From the NCBI GenBank assembly GCA_018238625.1, contig JABCSY010000004.1, positions 1 through 64,000 on the forward strand: DNA of 64,000 bases, given 5' to 3'. Below the pieces are notes generated by a model, which ran no database searches, was not told the origin of the DNA, and worked only from the letters and a program-made list of their open reading frames with translations. This document shows, in pieces, positions 1-9,100 of this stretch. Origin of the DNA: Promethearchaeota archaeon (GTDB taxonomy: Archaea > Asgardarchaeota > Lokiarchaeia > Sigyniarchaeales > SOKP01). A program made the translations under genes and the position numbers. Numbering within the stretch: the first letter of the stretch is position 1; each line of letters starts with the position of its first letter.

Positions 1-51
1 ATCCATCTAATAAAAAAAGATTCAATTTCTATGGGAGGATTAGAAAAATGA
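1..51 (+). CDS. C-terminal end of a gene cut by the window edge, probably the ABC ATPase partner of the next gene
   Basis: Frame 1 is open from the window edge and ends in TGA at 49-51, reading IHLIKKDSISMGGLEK. The TGA overlaps the ATG of the ABC-2 permease as ATGA, a typical translational coupling. In ABC-2 export operons the ATP-binding subunit usually precedes the permease, so this is probably its C-terminus. Only 16 residues are visible and they carry no diagnostic motif, so the identity rests on context alone. Confidence 0.45.
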   Translation: MHLIKKDSISMGGLEK

Positions 52-869
52 TAAGCGATAGTCTAAATAGAATTTGGATATTAAGTAAGAAAAACATCGC
101 GCTCTACATAAAAAGAGGTCCGGTTTTAATTTTTGGCTTGTTATTTCCTTTCTTCATGACGCTTTCTTGGGCTATTGGTAGAGCCATCCCTATCAACCAT
201 GTTTTTATTGGAATTGTATCTATGACTTCTTTCTTCACAGCAACAGCAATTAGTCCCGTTGTATTACCAATTGAAACTCGTGAAAAATCGTTAGAAAGAA
301 TTTTAGTCTCTCCGATTTCATTAAGCGAAATTTTATTAGGGATAGTCATCGCTTCGACTCTATATACATTAATAATTACATCAGTAATAACCACTATCTT
401 TATCCTATTGTTTTCAATTGTGTTTAATTCAATTGCAACGATCTTTTTAATGTTTTTAGGGATTGGTCTAATGTCAATCTTAGGGTCTCTATTGGGGCTA
501 TTATCTGCAGCATATCCTACAGATAAGACTTCTGATGTAATGCTTATTATGAATCTTATTAAGTTCCCTTTACTATTTATGAGCGGTATTTTTATTCCTC
601 TTCATAGTTTGCCCCCTTATTTATTATTTTTATCCTTTTTTTCACCAATAACCTTTCTAACGGACTTATTAAGATTTTGCGTAGACGGAAGTAATTTCTT
701 TACATATCAATTTGATGTCGTCTTGTTAACCACATGGATTGGTGTATTATTTATTGTAGGTTATCTGATACATAAAAGAACAATGCCTAAGAGGCTGGCA
801 GAAACGGGAAAAACTAAGAAAAAAATGAAGATGATGAAAAAGAATATAAAAGCATCAAGAGTGTTATAA
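48..869 (+). CDS. ABC-2 type transporter permease
   Basis: This 273-residue integral membrane protein has about six hydrophobic segments (roughly residues 26-44, 52-73, 96-126, 131-156, 175-195 and 230-250). Between segments 2 and 3 lies the ABC-2 family motif around REKSLERILVSPIS (about 78-91), and a conserved FIPLHSLPPYL stretch follows segment 5. The C-terminal tail is very lysine-rich. A Shine-Dalgarno-like GGGAGGA lies at 33-39, inside the end of the preceding gene, with which the start overlaps. It is probably the membrane subunit of a drug, lipid or polysaccharide exporter; the substrate cannot be told from the sequence. Confidence 0.85.
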   Translation: MISDSLNRIWILSKKNIALYIKRGPVLIFGLLFPFFMTLSWAIGRAIPINHVFIGIVSMTSFFTATAISPVVLPIETREKSLERILVSPISLSEILLGIVIASTLYTLIITSVITTIFILLFSIVFNSIATIFLMFLGIGLMSILGSLLGLLSAAYPTDKTSDVMLIMNLIKFPLLFMSGIFIPLHSLPPYLLFLSFFSPITFLTDLLRFCVDGSNFFTYQFDVVLLTTWIGVLFIVGYLIHKRTMPKRLAETGKTKKKMKMMKKNIKASRVL

Positions 870-871
870 TT

Positions 872-1174
872 ATGGCGGATTTTTTAAAGAATTTAGAATT
901 TTTATCAGGAAAGCCGGATTTAAAGAGAATCGTTAAATCAAAAAAGAAGTTTAACATTGTTCGCATTTGTTTAGAAAAAGGACTGGAAATAGAACCCCAC
1001 CCAGAACCTTACGCCGTTTTCTTTCTAGTTTTAGATGGTTCGGGAATATTTACCAATAAGGAAGGAGAATTTAAACTGAAAAAAAATGATTTTATCTTTA
1101 TAGAAGCTGATGAAATAAGAGGTATAAAATGTCTTGAAAACTTAGTCGTTTTAGGAGTCCAAGACGGACACTAG
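872..1174 (+). CDS. Small single-domain cupin protein
   Basis: The protein has 100 residues and starts two bases after the stop of the ABC permease, so it is probably co-transcribed. It has the cupin beta-barrel pattern: EPHPEPYAVFFLVLDGSGIF (residues 36-55), then a GEFKLKKNDFIFIEADEIRGI stretch matching the second cupin motif. Only part of the usual metal-binding His/Glu set is visible, so metal binding is uncertain. Proteins of this size are often small-molecule sensors or isomerase-like; its role here is unknown. No strong ribosome binding site precedes the ATG. Confidence 0.65.
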   Translation: MADFLKNLEFLSGKPDLKRIVKSKKKFNIVRICLEKGLEIEPHPEPYAVFFLVLDGSGIFTNKEGEFKLKKNDFIFIEADEIRGIKCLENLVVLGVQDGH

Positions 1175-1308
1175 AACACTCAAGAAGAACTAAATACATG
1201 GATTAGAATTTATAAGTTTAAGTTTGAGAAAATATCATCATATCTAGAAAATTAGAAAAAAATCTGTAGAAAATGTTAAGTTTTTAGATTTAAGTCATTT
1301 TAAATGTT

Positions 1309-1482
1309 TTATTCTCTTGAAATATAGTATCTAAATTTATCGTTATCAACCTGCCACGCTTTAAAAAAATCAAATGCCTTCTTAGTATCACATAATTTTT
1401 CTATATTTTCAATACTATTATAAAGATCTTTTAAAAGAGTTTTATCACAAGGATATTGTCTGTGAGAGAGATTAAGTTCCAT
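1309..1482 (-). CDS. Possible small protein of 57 residues, unrecognised
   Basis: An open frame on the minus strand runs from ATG at 1482 to TAA at 1309-1311. An AGGTGA sequence lies about 12 bases before the ATG. The product starts MELNLSHRQYPCDKTLLKDL, is mostly charged and looks helical, ending in YYISRE. It lies downstream of vapC on the same strand. It could be a real small gene, the remnant of a longer one, or chance. I do not recognise a family. The rest of the gap between the cupin gene (ending 1174) and vapC (1560) shows nothing else. Confidence 0.3.
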   Translation of the reverse strand: MELNLSHRQYPCDKTLLKDLYNSIENIEKLCDTKKAFDFFKAWQVDNDKFRYYISRE

Positions 1483-1559
1483 TTTATTGTTCTTTTCACC
1501 TAGTTTTATTAATTTAGAAAGAGTTTTTAGAACTCATTATCTAGTTAGGATAAAAGCAT

Positions 1560-1997
1560 TTAATTGAAAATATCTTCTACTTGCTTTAGACTTTTTCCAA
1601 ATTCTTTTAATTTAGAAGGAAGTTTTTTAATGATTTTTTCATCTGCAGTGAAAAAAATTTTACCTAATGCAATACTTATTCCAAGATAGGAAGTATCATA
1701 AATCGATATATCATGGTCAACAGCTATTTTAATCATGCATTCACGTATCTCTTTTTTTATCGTAATTACTTTAAATCCATAGTTCTCTAGACTCTCACCA
1801 GCATCATTAAGTTCACTTGGATCAAACAATTTACTATATTTCAAGGCGTTCATGACTTCAAAGTATAATAAGGATGGGATTAATAATTCGATTTGTCCAT
1901 CTATGAACTTATCTCGCAAGAATTTTGCTTTATCTGATTCATTTTCTTCTATGAACCACTTAACTACCACACTAGCATCTATAACTATTTCGATCAT
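1560..1997 (-). CDS. vapC: PIN-domain ribonuclease toxin, VapC family
   Basis: This 145-residue protein has the four acidic residues of the PIN nuclease site: D7 in IEIVIDASVVVKWF, E46 in LLYFEVMNALKYS, D100 in ISIYDTSYLGI and D118 in FFTADEK. The length is normal for VapC. Family knowledge: VapC toxins are Mg-dependent RNases, often cutting tRNA or rRNA, and are held inactive by VapB. It follows the antitoxin gene by 23 bases, the usual antitoxin-then-toxin order. There is no sign of damage. Confidence 0.88.
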   Translation of the reverse strand: MIEIVIDASVVVKWFIEENESDKAKFLRDKFIDGQIELLIPSLLYFEVMNALKYSKLFDPSELNDAGESLENYGFKVITIKKEIRECMIKIAVDHDISIYDTSYLGISIALGKIFFTADEKIIKKLPSKLKEFGKSLKQVEDIFN

Positions 1998-2020
1998 TTA
2001 AGATTCTACTTTTTTCTCTT

Positions 2021-2251
2021 CTAATGTCTTTCTTCCCTGAATTTACGAATAATGTCTATGCTATTGAAATTTTCGGGAGCCTTTTTACGGATCCTTTCGT
2101 TCAGCAAGACAGCTTTAGCTTTATTTATCTCGGTTTTATTCTGAATTTCTATTTTAATTGCTTTACGAATTATCTCACTCCAGTTAAGATGCTTAAGTGC
2201 ATCCATCTTCTTTTTTAATTCAGGATCGATTCTTACACTTATGTTTGTCAT
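2021..2251 (-). CDS. vapB: Ribbon-helix-helix antitoxin, VapB-like
   Basis: The protein has 76 residues. The N-terminus (MTNISVRIDPELKKKMDALK) is a ribbon-helix-helix DNA-binding fold: a short beta strand with alternating polar residues followed by two helices (to about residue 45). The charged C-terminal half (46-76) should be the toxin-neutralising tail. It lies directly upstream of vapC. A 17-base tandem repeat lies just upstream of its start codon and probably serves as the autoregulatory operator. Confidence 0.8.
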   Translation of the reverse strand: MTNISVRIDPELKKKMDALKHLNWSEIIRKAIKIEIQNKTEINKAKAVLLNERIRKKAPENFNSIDIIRKFREERH

Positions 2252-2261
2252 AGAGTGTCAA

Positions 2262-2295
2262 TATATACATATATTACGTATATACATGTATTACG
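2262..2295. promoter_or_regulatory. Tandem 17-base repeat, candidate VapB operator
   Basis: Two head-to-tail 17-base copies lie at 2262-2278 (TATATACATATATTACG) and 2279-2295 (TATATACATGTATTACG), differing at one base. The second contains the perfect palindrome ATACATGTAT. The repeat begins 11 bases upstream of the vapB start, and a TATA-like CATATATAAATA follows at 2296-2307, facing the plus-strand gene at 2352. Ribbon-helix-helix antitoxins typically bind paired short palindromes in their own promoter, so this probably controls vapBC and possibly the divergent gene. Confidence 0.55.
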
Positions 2296-2351
2296 CATAT
2301 ATAAATATTATCTTTGGGTTATACTATTTTTAGTCCTCTATCGGTCTGATA

Positions 2352-2693
2352 ATGTTTATAATTGGGATTGCTCTTTATATTGTTGCCTTGATTAATTTCG
2401 CAAAAACTCCTTTAAATGGGCCCATTGTTATCACATTTATTGGAGTATGCTTTGCTTCGGCATCTTGGATTTTATTATTTCTACTTGTTCTATATAGCCA
2501 TTTACATCATATTACAACTATAGCAGTAAAACGCTTCTGCCTTGAGAAATATGGTGATGCTTGTCCAGAATATATGAATAAAACTCATAAATATATAGAA
2601 TTTCCAAAAAAGATGGTTAGAAAATCATGTAAAGCAAATATTTTCATGGAAATATTTAATAGTATTTGGGAATTTAATAATAAATATGGCTGA
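2352..2693 (+). CDS. Short membrane protein resembling the C-terminal half of isoprenylcysteine/phospholipid methyltransferases
   Basis: The protein has 113 residues, with two hydrophobic segments (about 1-17 and 23-48) and a cytosolic tail. The stretch LEKYGDACPEYMNKTHKYIEF resembles the end of ICMT/PEMT-type methyltransferases, where FGxxYxxYxxxTPRxIP follows the last membrane helix. The family's RHPxY SAM-binding motif is not present, and the family is normally about 200 residues, so this is a degenerate or shortened member. A TAG lies a few codons upstream in frame, so it cannot extend. It overlaps the following crotonase gene by eight bases, suggesting co-translation. Activity is doubtful. 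Confidence 0.4.
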   Translation: MFIIGIALYIVALINFAKTPLNGPIVITFIGVCFASASWILLFLLVLYSHLHHITTIAVKRFCLEKYGDACPEYMNKTHKYIEFPKKMVRKSCKANIFMEIFNSIWEFNNKYG

Positions 2694-3453
2694 TTATAAA
2701 TACTGGTCAATTAGATTCGAAGATAATATTTTTTGGCTTTACTTAAATCGCCCTGATAAAAAAAACGCTTTTGATATTATTGTAGCTAACGAATTAGAAC
2801 AAATATTAGATGAAGAAGTCGAAAAGAATTTGAACAAAATTCGCGTATTAATATGCACTACTTCTATGGACGATATTTTTACCGTAGGGCTTGATATCAA
2901 ATGGCTCGTAACTCTGGACGAATCTAAAGCAAAAGATATGACAAGGAAGTTACAGAAAATTTTTGGTAAGTTTGAAAGCATTTCAATCCCCGTTATAATG
3001 GCTATAAAGGGTTTGAATCTTACGGCGGGATTTGAACTTATGCTGTGTGCAGACATTATCATTGCTGCCGATAACGCAAGATTTGGACAAGTTGAGACAA
3101 AATGGGGTATGACGCCTGCTGCTGGTGCAACTCAAAGATTAATTCGTTTAGTAGGACCTCTAAAAGCAAGAGAGATTATATACACTTCGAGGATCTTCGA
3201 CGCTCAAGAAGCTTTGAAAATGGGTTTGGTAAATGAAGTTGTCCCGTTGATGGAGCTTGAAGATCGAGTCGAAGAAATGGCAAGAATGATGATACAAAAT
3301 TCAGGTAAAGCAATTGCTTTTTGCAAGCGATTGATTCAAGAAGGGATATATAACAACGAACATGGGTTTCAAATGGAAGGAGAAGCTTTTCACGAGCTTT
3401 TTACTTCTGGAGAACCTAAAAAAAAATTAAAGTTATTCTTAGAAAAGAAATAA
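2686..3453 (+). CDS. Enoyl-CoA hydratase/isomerase (crotonase) family protein
   Basis: The length of 255 residues is typical for crotonases. The oxyanion-hole region TAGFELMLCADII and the FGQVE motif are present, with both glutamates corresponding to rat hydratase E144 and E164 retained (here E117 and E137, the same 20-residue spacing). Hydration of trans-2-enoyl-CoA in beta-oxidation is therefore plausible. The first motif is unusual: FTVGLDIKWL instead of the common FSAGADLKE. It overlaps the upstream small membrane protein. The 3' end overlaps convergently with the broken MarR gene. Confidence 0.85.
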   Translation: MADYKYWSIRFEDNIFWLYLNRPDKKNAFDIIVANELEQILDEEVEKNLNKIRVLICTTSMDDIFTVGLDIKWLVTLDESKAKDMTRKLQKIFGKFESISIPVIMAIKGLNLTAGFELMLCADIIIAADNARFGQVETKWGMTPAAGATQRLIRLVGPLKAREIIYTSRIFDAQEALKMGLVNEVVPLMELEDRVEEMARMMIQNSGKAIAFCKRLIQEGIYNNEHGFQMEGEAFHELFTSGEPKKKLKLFLEKK

Positions 3454-3892
3454 AGAATGCTATTATTTGCTATTTTTTCAATTATATTGAGAAAAAACTC
3501 TTGTTCTTCTTCTGTAAGAACATTCATCATCCTTCTATATATAATATCTCTCTGTTTCTGATAAAGATTCACAATCTCTTTACCCTGTTTACTTATAGAT
3601 ACCTTTACAATTCTCCTATCGGATTGATTTCTCTTCCGGAGGATCTTTTTTTTTTAACTAGCCTATCTATAATCCCTGTTGCTGTGCTAGAATTAATCTC
3701 TAATTTTTCAGCAAGTTCTCTCATTATAATTTCTTTTTCACTATAAATCGTTACTAATGTTAAAAGTTCAGGTTTACTTACACCTATTTCACTGCTATGA
3801 CTTTCCATCGAAGAAAAAAAATTACTAATTTTATCTGATGCTTTTATTAGTCGATGTATCTTTTCAGACCCATTTTTCTCTTGTGAGCTCAT
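3390..3892 (-). pseudogene. MarR-family transcriptional regulator broken by a one-base frameshift in a homopolymer
   Basis: Residues 1-82 or so, read from ATG at 3892, form a normal MarR N-terminus and winged-helix: EIIMRELAEKLEINSSTATG, then IIDRLVKKK. At the T10 tract at 3646-3655 (A10 on the coding strand) the frame is lost and stops at 3605. In the neighbouring frame the protein continues with the wing and C-terminal helices: ILRKRNQSDRRIVKVSISKQ, ending at 3390. One extra A would restore about 167 residues, the family's normal length. It could be a true pseudogene, a phase-variable or slippage-read gene, or a sequencing error. The last 64 bases overlap the crotonase gene convergently. 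Confidence 0.75.
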
Positions 3893-4156
3893 AATTTCGT
3901 TATAGTATTTTATTACTTAAAATAATTAATATAATAATATTTCGTTACTTGAATAGTTCCTTTTCTAATCTTTCTAATATAGAGTAATTAAAAAACATGT
4001 TTGCAAAACCTTTCAAGCATATTTAAAGTTTGAAATAAATTCATTTCTATTTTTTATTATTTACAATATCTAAAGAATAACACTAATTTAGAAATTAATA
4101 TTATTATTATTATCATTAAAAAATTGAAAATAAAACTATCAAATTCACATATTTAA

Positions 4157-6127
4157 ATGACACATTATAAACCTTATCCTTTTACGGCAATAGTAGGACA
4201 AGATTTAATGAAATTAGCTTTAATTTTAAACGCTATTAATCCAAAAATTGGTGGAGTTTTAATAAAAGGTACGAAAGGAACGGCAAAATCTACAGCAGTA
4301 AGAGCATTAGCAGATTTACTTCCTGAAATTGAAGTTGTAAAAGATTGTCCCTTTAATTGCAATCCCAAAAATTTAAAAGAATCGTGCCATTCGTGTCAAG
4401 ATAAAATTATCGCAGGCGATATTAAAGAAGAGAATATTATCCTTAAAGAAATGAGAGTTATTAATTTACCAATTAATTCTACAGAAGATCGTGTTGTTGG
4501 TACTATTGATATTAAAGAAGCACTCTTGAAGGGAATAAAAGCCTTAGAACCCGGAATATTAGCTGAAGCAAATCGTAATATACTTTATATAGACGAAGTT
4601 AATCTCCTAGCAGATAATGTAGCGGATATACTTTTGGATAGCGCTGCGATGGGTTTAAATATAATTGAACGTGAGGGCATTAGTTTTCACCATCCATCTA
4701 ATTTTATCTTGATAGGAACTATGAATCCTGAAGAAGGAAACTTGAGGCCACAGCTTTTAGATCGCTTTGGGTTAAGCGTAGATGTAGAACGTATTGAAAA
4801 TGTTGATCAGAGAGTTCTAATAATCAAATATGTTGAGGATTTTCAGAAGGATCCAAATAATTTCTATAATAAATTTAAAAAAAAACAAAAGGACTTAAGA
4901 AATAAAATTGTAAAAGCTCGAAAAAGCCTAAATTTAGTTCAAATTTCTGACGAGGATTTAAAAAAAATTGCTCAATTATGTATTGATTTTCGAACTGACG
5001 GACATAGAGCGGATATAACAATAACTCGTACAGCAAAAACTGTTGCAGTATTCAATGATAGAACTGTAGTAAATGAAGATGACATTAAAATTGCTGCTAA
5101 ATTATCTTTAAGCCATAGGTTAAGGCGCTTACCTTTCGAAGATCAGACTTTTAACGAAAATGATCTTGAAGATATGTTTGAAAAGCAAAAAGAGTTACAA
5201 ACAGACAAGAACAACTTAAATGATATTACTGGCGATCATCAAATCTTAAACATCAAAGAGGAAGTATTTAAAATAAATAAAGATATAAAAGCAGATAAAA
5301 TCATTCAAAAAAAAAAGATAAGAAAAGATATGAACATATCTGGACAAAGAATCATACATCCAACTACTAGCTCTCGTGGAAAATACATAGGGGGTCAAAA
5401 ATCTAGGGATCTGAAAATTCCTATGTCTCACGATATTGCATTGAACGAGACATTAAATGAAGCCGCATTAGAACCTGAAAATAGAGATGCAATTAAGAAC
5501 GGTGGAAATCTAATTATTAAGGAAGAACACATTCATATAAAGAAAAGAATGGGTAAATCAAGTTATTTAATTATTTTTTGCGTTGATGCTTCTGGCTCGA
5601 TAGGAGCTAATGGTAGAATGGAAGTTGTAAAGGGTATAATTTTTTCCATTTTACAATCAAATTATGTGTATCGTGATAAAGTATCACTAGTTGTGTTTCG
5701 AAAAGATAAAGCAGAAATAATTTTACCACCAACTAGAAGTACAGATTTAGCTTATAAACTATTAAAAGAAATTCCGACTGGCGGAACCACTCCTCTTGTT
5801 GCTGGCTTAATAAAAGCTATGGATGTTGCGCTTGAAGAGAATCGAAAAGAATCTGGATATATACCTCTTATTATTCTCTTAACTGATGCAAGAGGTAATG
5901 TTTATTATAAAGATGCTATTGATGATGTGCTAAAAACGGGAGAACAAATCTCAAAACATAATATAGGCACAATTATTATTGATGTTGAAGATTCTAATGT
6001 AAAGTTAGAAATTTGTAAGAAATTAGCTAAATCAGCCAATGCAGCATATTACCATATAGATGATTTAAATAATAAGAATTTAAATGAAATTTTAACCATT
6101 GAAGGGGTTTTAGAGAAAAATAAATAA
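4157..6127 (+). CDS. Mg/Co-chelatase ATPase: ChlI-ChlD fusion with AAA+ and VWA domains
   Basis: The protein has 656 residues. An N-terminal AAA+ domain has Walker A GTKGTAKS (38-45), a cysteine cluster at C64, C68, C77 and C80, Walker B ILYIDE (142-147) and an arginine-finger region near LLDRFGL. A charged linker (about 335-465) leads to a VWA domain with a complete MIDAS: DASGS (477-481), GGTTP (542-546) and LTDARG (575-580). This is the BchI/BchD arrangement in one chain, common in archaea. It is followed four bases later by cobN, so the pair probably powers cobalt insertion into hydrogenobyrinate or sirohydrochlorin-type rings. Confidence 0.88.
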   Translation: MTHYKPYPFTAIVGQDLMKLALILNAINPKIGGVLIKGTKGTAKSTAVRALADLLPEIEVVKDCPFNCNPKNLKESCHSCQDKIIAGDIKEENIILKEMRVINLPINSTEDRVVGTIDIKEALLKGIKALEPGILAEANRNILYIDEVNLLADNVADILLDSAAMGLNIIEREGISFHHPSNFILIGTMNPEEGNLRPQLLDRFGLSVDVERIENVDQRVLIIKYVEDFQKDPNNFYNKFKKKQKDLRNKIVKARKSLNLVQISDEDLKKIAQLCIDFRTDGHRADITITRTAKTVAVFNDRTVVNEDDIKIAAKLSLSHRLRRLPFEDQTFNENDLEDMFEKQKELQTDKNNLNDITGDHQILNIKEEVFKINKDIKADKIIQKKKIRKDMNISGQRIIHPTTSSRGKYIGGQKSRDLKIPMSHDIALNETLNEAALEPENRDAIKNGGNLIIKEEHIHIKKRMGKSSYLIIFCVDASGSIGANGRMEVVKGIIFSILQSNYVYRDKVSLVVFRKDKAEIILPPTRSTDLAYKLLKEIPTGGTTPLVAGLIKAMDVALEENRKESGYIPLIILLTDARGNVYYKDAIDDVLKTGEQISKHNIGTIIIDVEDSNVKLEICKKLAKSANAAYYHIDDLNNKNLNEILTIEGVLEKNK

Positions 6128-6131
6128 TAAT

Positions 6132-9100
6132 TTGATTAGTAAAATGAAAGAAAATTCAGAAAAAATTGAAAAAATACCCAAAATCTCCCTTATCACCGCC
6201 TCAGTTTTTATGAAGTGGATGACCGAAGGTATAATTGAAATTTATCAACAACTTGGGCGCCTTTTTACTTTTAAAATATATTTTTTAAACGATGTTAACG
6301 ATGGAAAGATCCCAAAAGAGGAATTTATTAAAGCTATTTATGAATCAGATATAATGCTTATTGATATCAGGGGTCATTGTTTAGCAGTTGACATCTTCGA
6401 AGAAGCTTACGGAAAGATGGAAAAAGAAAATCTTCAATTATTCGAAAAGAAACAAATAATAACGTTAATTGGAGGAAGTCCTCAGCTTATGAGGTTAACT
6501 AAAATTGGTTCTTTTATGGGCCGGAAAATTCCTTTACCAAAGAAGAAATTAGAATTAGGCTTCGATGAAATACCAGATATTACCGAAGCAATTAATAAAG
6601 GCATGAAAATAGACCAAATTATAAGAAAATTTTCAAAAATGTTTCCATTTGGATCTTTTAAACATATTAAAAACTGGGTATATTTAAGAGATTATTGGAG
6701 TCATGGTTTTGCAGGAATAGCAGAAAACCATAAAAATTTGATTCTCTTTCTTTTAAAAAATTACTTGGGATTTAAAGACTTAAAAGTGTCTAAACCACTG
6801 AAAATTCCTGAAATTGGGATATACGATCCAAATTCCAACAAATATTTTGAAACTTTAGACAAATTTTTACAATTTAAACCTATAGATCCAAATAAACAGA
6901 CAATAGGATTATTTTTTTATGGATCGCTTTATTTTGAGCAATCATTACCGATAATTGAAGAATTTGTAAAAAAATTCTCTAATTTTAATATTATTCCTGT
7001 TTATTCAGAAGTACTATACAATGTGGAAGCTCATCAAAACTTCTTTTTTAAAAATGACAGAAATCTCGTGAGTATTGTTCTCAATTTTCAATATTTTCAG
7101 CTTAATGGAGGACCTTTTGGAGGAGATTCTTCTATAACTTTAGATTTATATAAAAAAATGAATGTCCCCCATCTCAATCCATTAATTCAATACGATCTTC
7201 TCTATGAAGATTATCTTAAGTCTGAACAAGGAGCAATACCAATAAACCAAGTAATATCGATTGTAATGCCGGAATTAGACGGAAGAATTGAGATGATGAC
7301 AGTTGGATGTATGCAAAATTTAGGTTACTCCGAAGAGATACACTCAGATGTCTTAGAAGTAGCTTCTATTTCTCATCACATCGATTTTATAGTTGAGAGA
7401 GTCAAAAAGTGGCTTAATCTGCGTATTAAGGAAAATTCTGAAAAAAAAATTGCTATAATTATTTATAATTATCCTCCCAGCGAGGATAAAATAGGAAATG
7501 CTGCCTACTTAGACGTCTCAGAATCCGTTAGAAATTTGATTTCCATCTTAATTCAAGAAGGATATAACTTTGAAAACATACCAGAAAATAAGAATCTAGC
7601 AGATTTGTTTATTGAAAGTGGAACGTTAAATAATTCTAAATATATAAATGTCAAAAACTTCAAGGGAGTATTATGGAGTAAAGATGAATATTCAAATTAC
7701 TTTGGTCAATTACTTGAAAACCTACAAAAAGAAATAGTTGATTATTGGAGTGAAGTACCTGGGAAAATTAATGTGACAAATGATCATTTTAAACTTCCTA
7801 TTCTTCAATTTAAGAATTTATATATCGCATTGCAACCTGCCAGAAGCTTGGTCTCTGGAGATCCTAACGATTATCACGATAAAAACCTACCTCCACATCA
7901 TCAATATCTTGCTTTTTATCGTTATCTTGAAAAAATATTAAATATTGATGCTATGATTCATTTTGGGACCCATGGAACCGTTGAGTTTCAACCAGGAAAG
8001 CAAACATCTGGGGGTCCAGATGATTTTTGCTTAAATCTCATAGGAACGATCCCAAATTTGTATTATTATCACATAACAAACACAAGTGAATCTGCAATCG
8101 CTAAAAGAAGAGGAAATGCTGTTGTAATAAATCATGCTGGACCCACTTTTAAAAAATCGGATTTATATCAAGAACTTGCTAATTTAGAGTTCTTAATCTC
8201 AGAATATCAAAATGAAAGTGTTTTAAATTCGAGGGAATCAATTGAACCAGTAATAGCTGAAAGAATTAGAGATTTAGAATATGATATTTCTGAATTGGCT
8301 AAAAATCTAAATTTTGAATATTCTTCTATCGATGAGCTTGATGATTTATTATATAGATATAAAACTTCAGTTATTCCAATGGGACTTCATGTATTAGGTA
8401 GAAATTATACTATTGAAGAAAAAAAAGATTTGATTCTTCAAATTCTTTTGAATTCAGGGGAAATACCTGACGATTTAAAGGATGCTTTACTAAAATTTGA
8501 ACAACAAGAAAAACAGAAATCAAATATTTTCGAAGAATATCTAAAAGAAATTGTAGAAGGGTTCTATGGTTCAAGAAATATAACTAAACCATATGAGATA
8601 AGCGAGGAAGAACATTTGATTTTGATAAATTGGGTTAAAAATTTCCTTTTTAACATTGATAATTCTATGGAAATGGAAAATTTAATTCAAGGATTAGAAG
8701 GGGGATATATAGAACCCGGACTTGGTGGCGATCCAATACGTTCGCCTCACATATTTCCAACAGGTAGAAATTCGTACGGATTTGATCCGAGATTAATTCC
8801 AAGTTCAACAGCTTTTAAAAGAGGGGGAATAATAGCGGAAAGATTAATTGAAAATTATAAAAAAGAGCATGGAACATTTCCTGAAACAACAAGTGTAGTT
8901 CTATGGGCTTTCGAAACAATGAAAACGGGAGGCGAAACTATTGGTCAGATTTTTAATTATTTAGGTGTTAGACCAATTAAAAATAGATCTGTATGGACAA
9001 CTGAACTTGAAGTAATACCTCTTGAAGAAATGAAACACCCTCGAATTAATGTTATCGTTACAATCTGCGGGATTTTCAGAGATACTTTTCCCTATATTTT

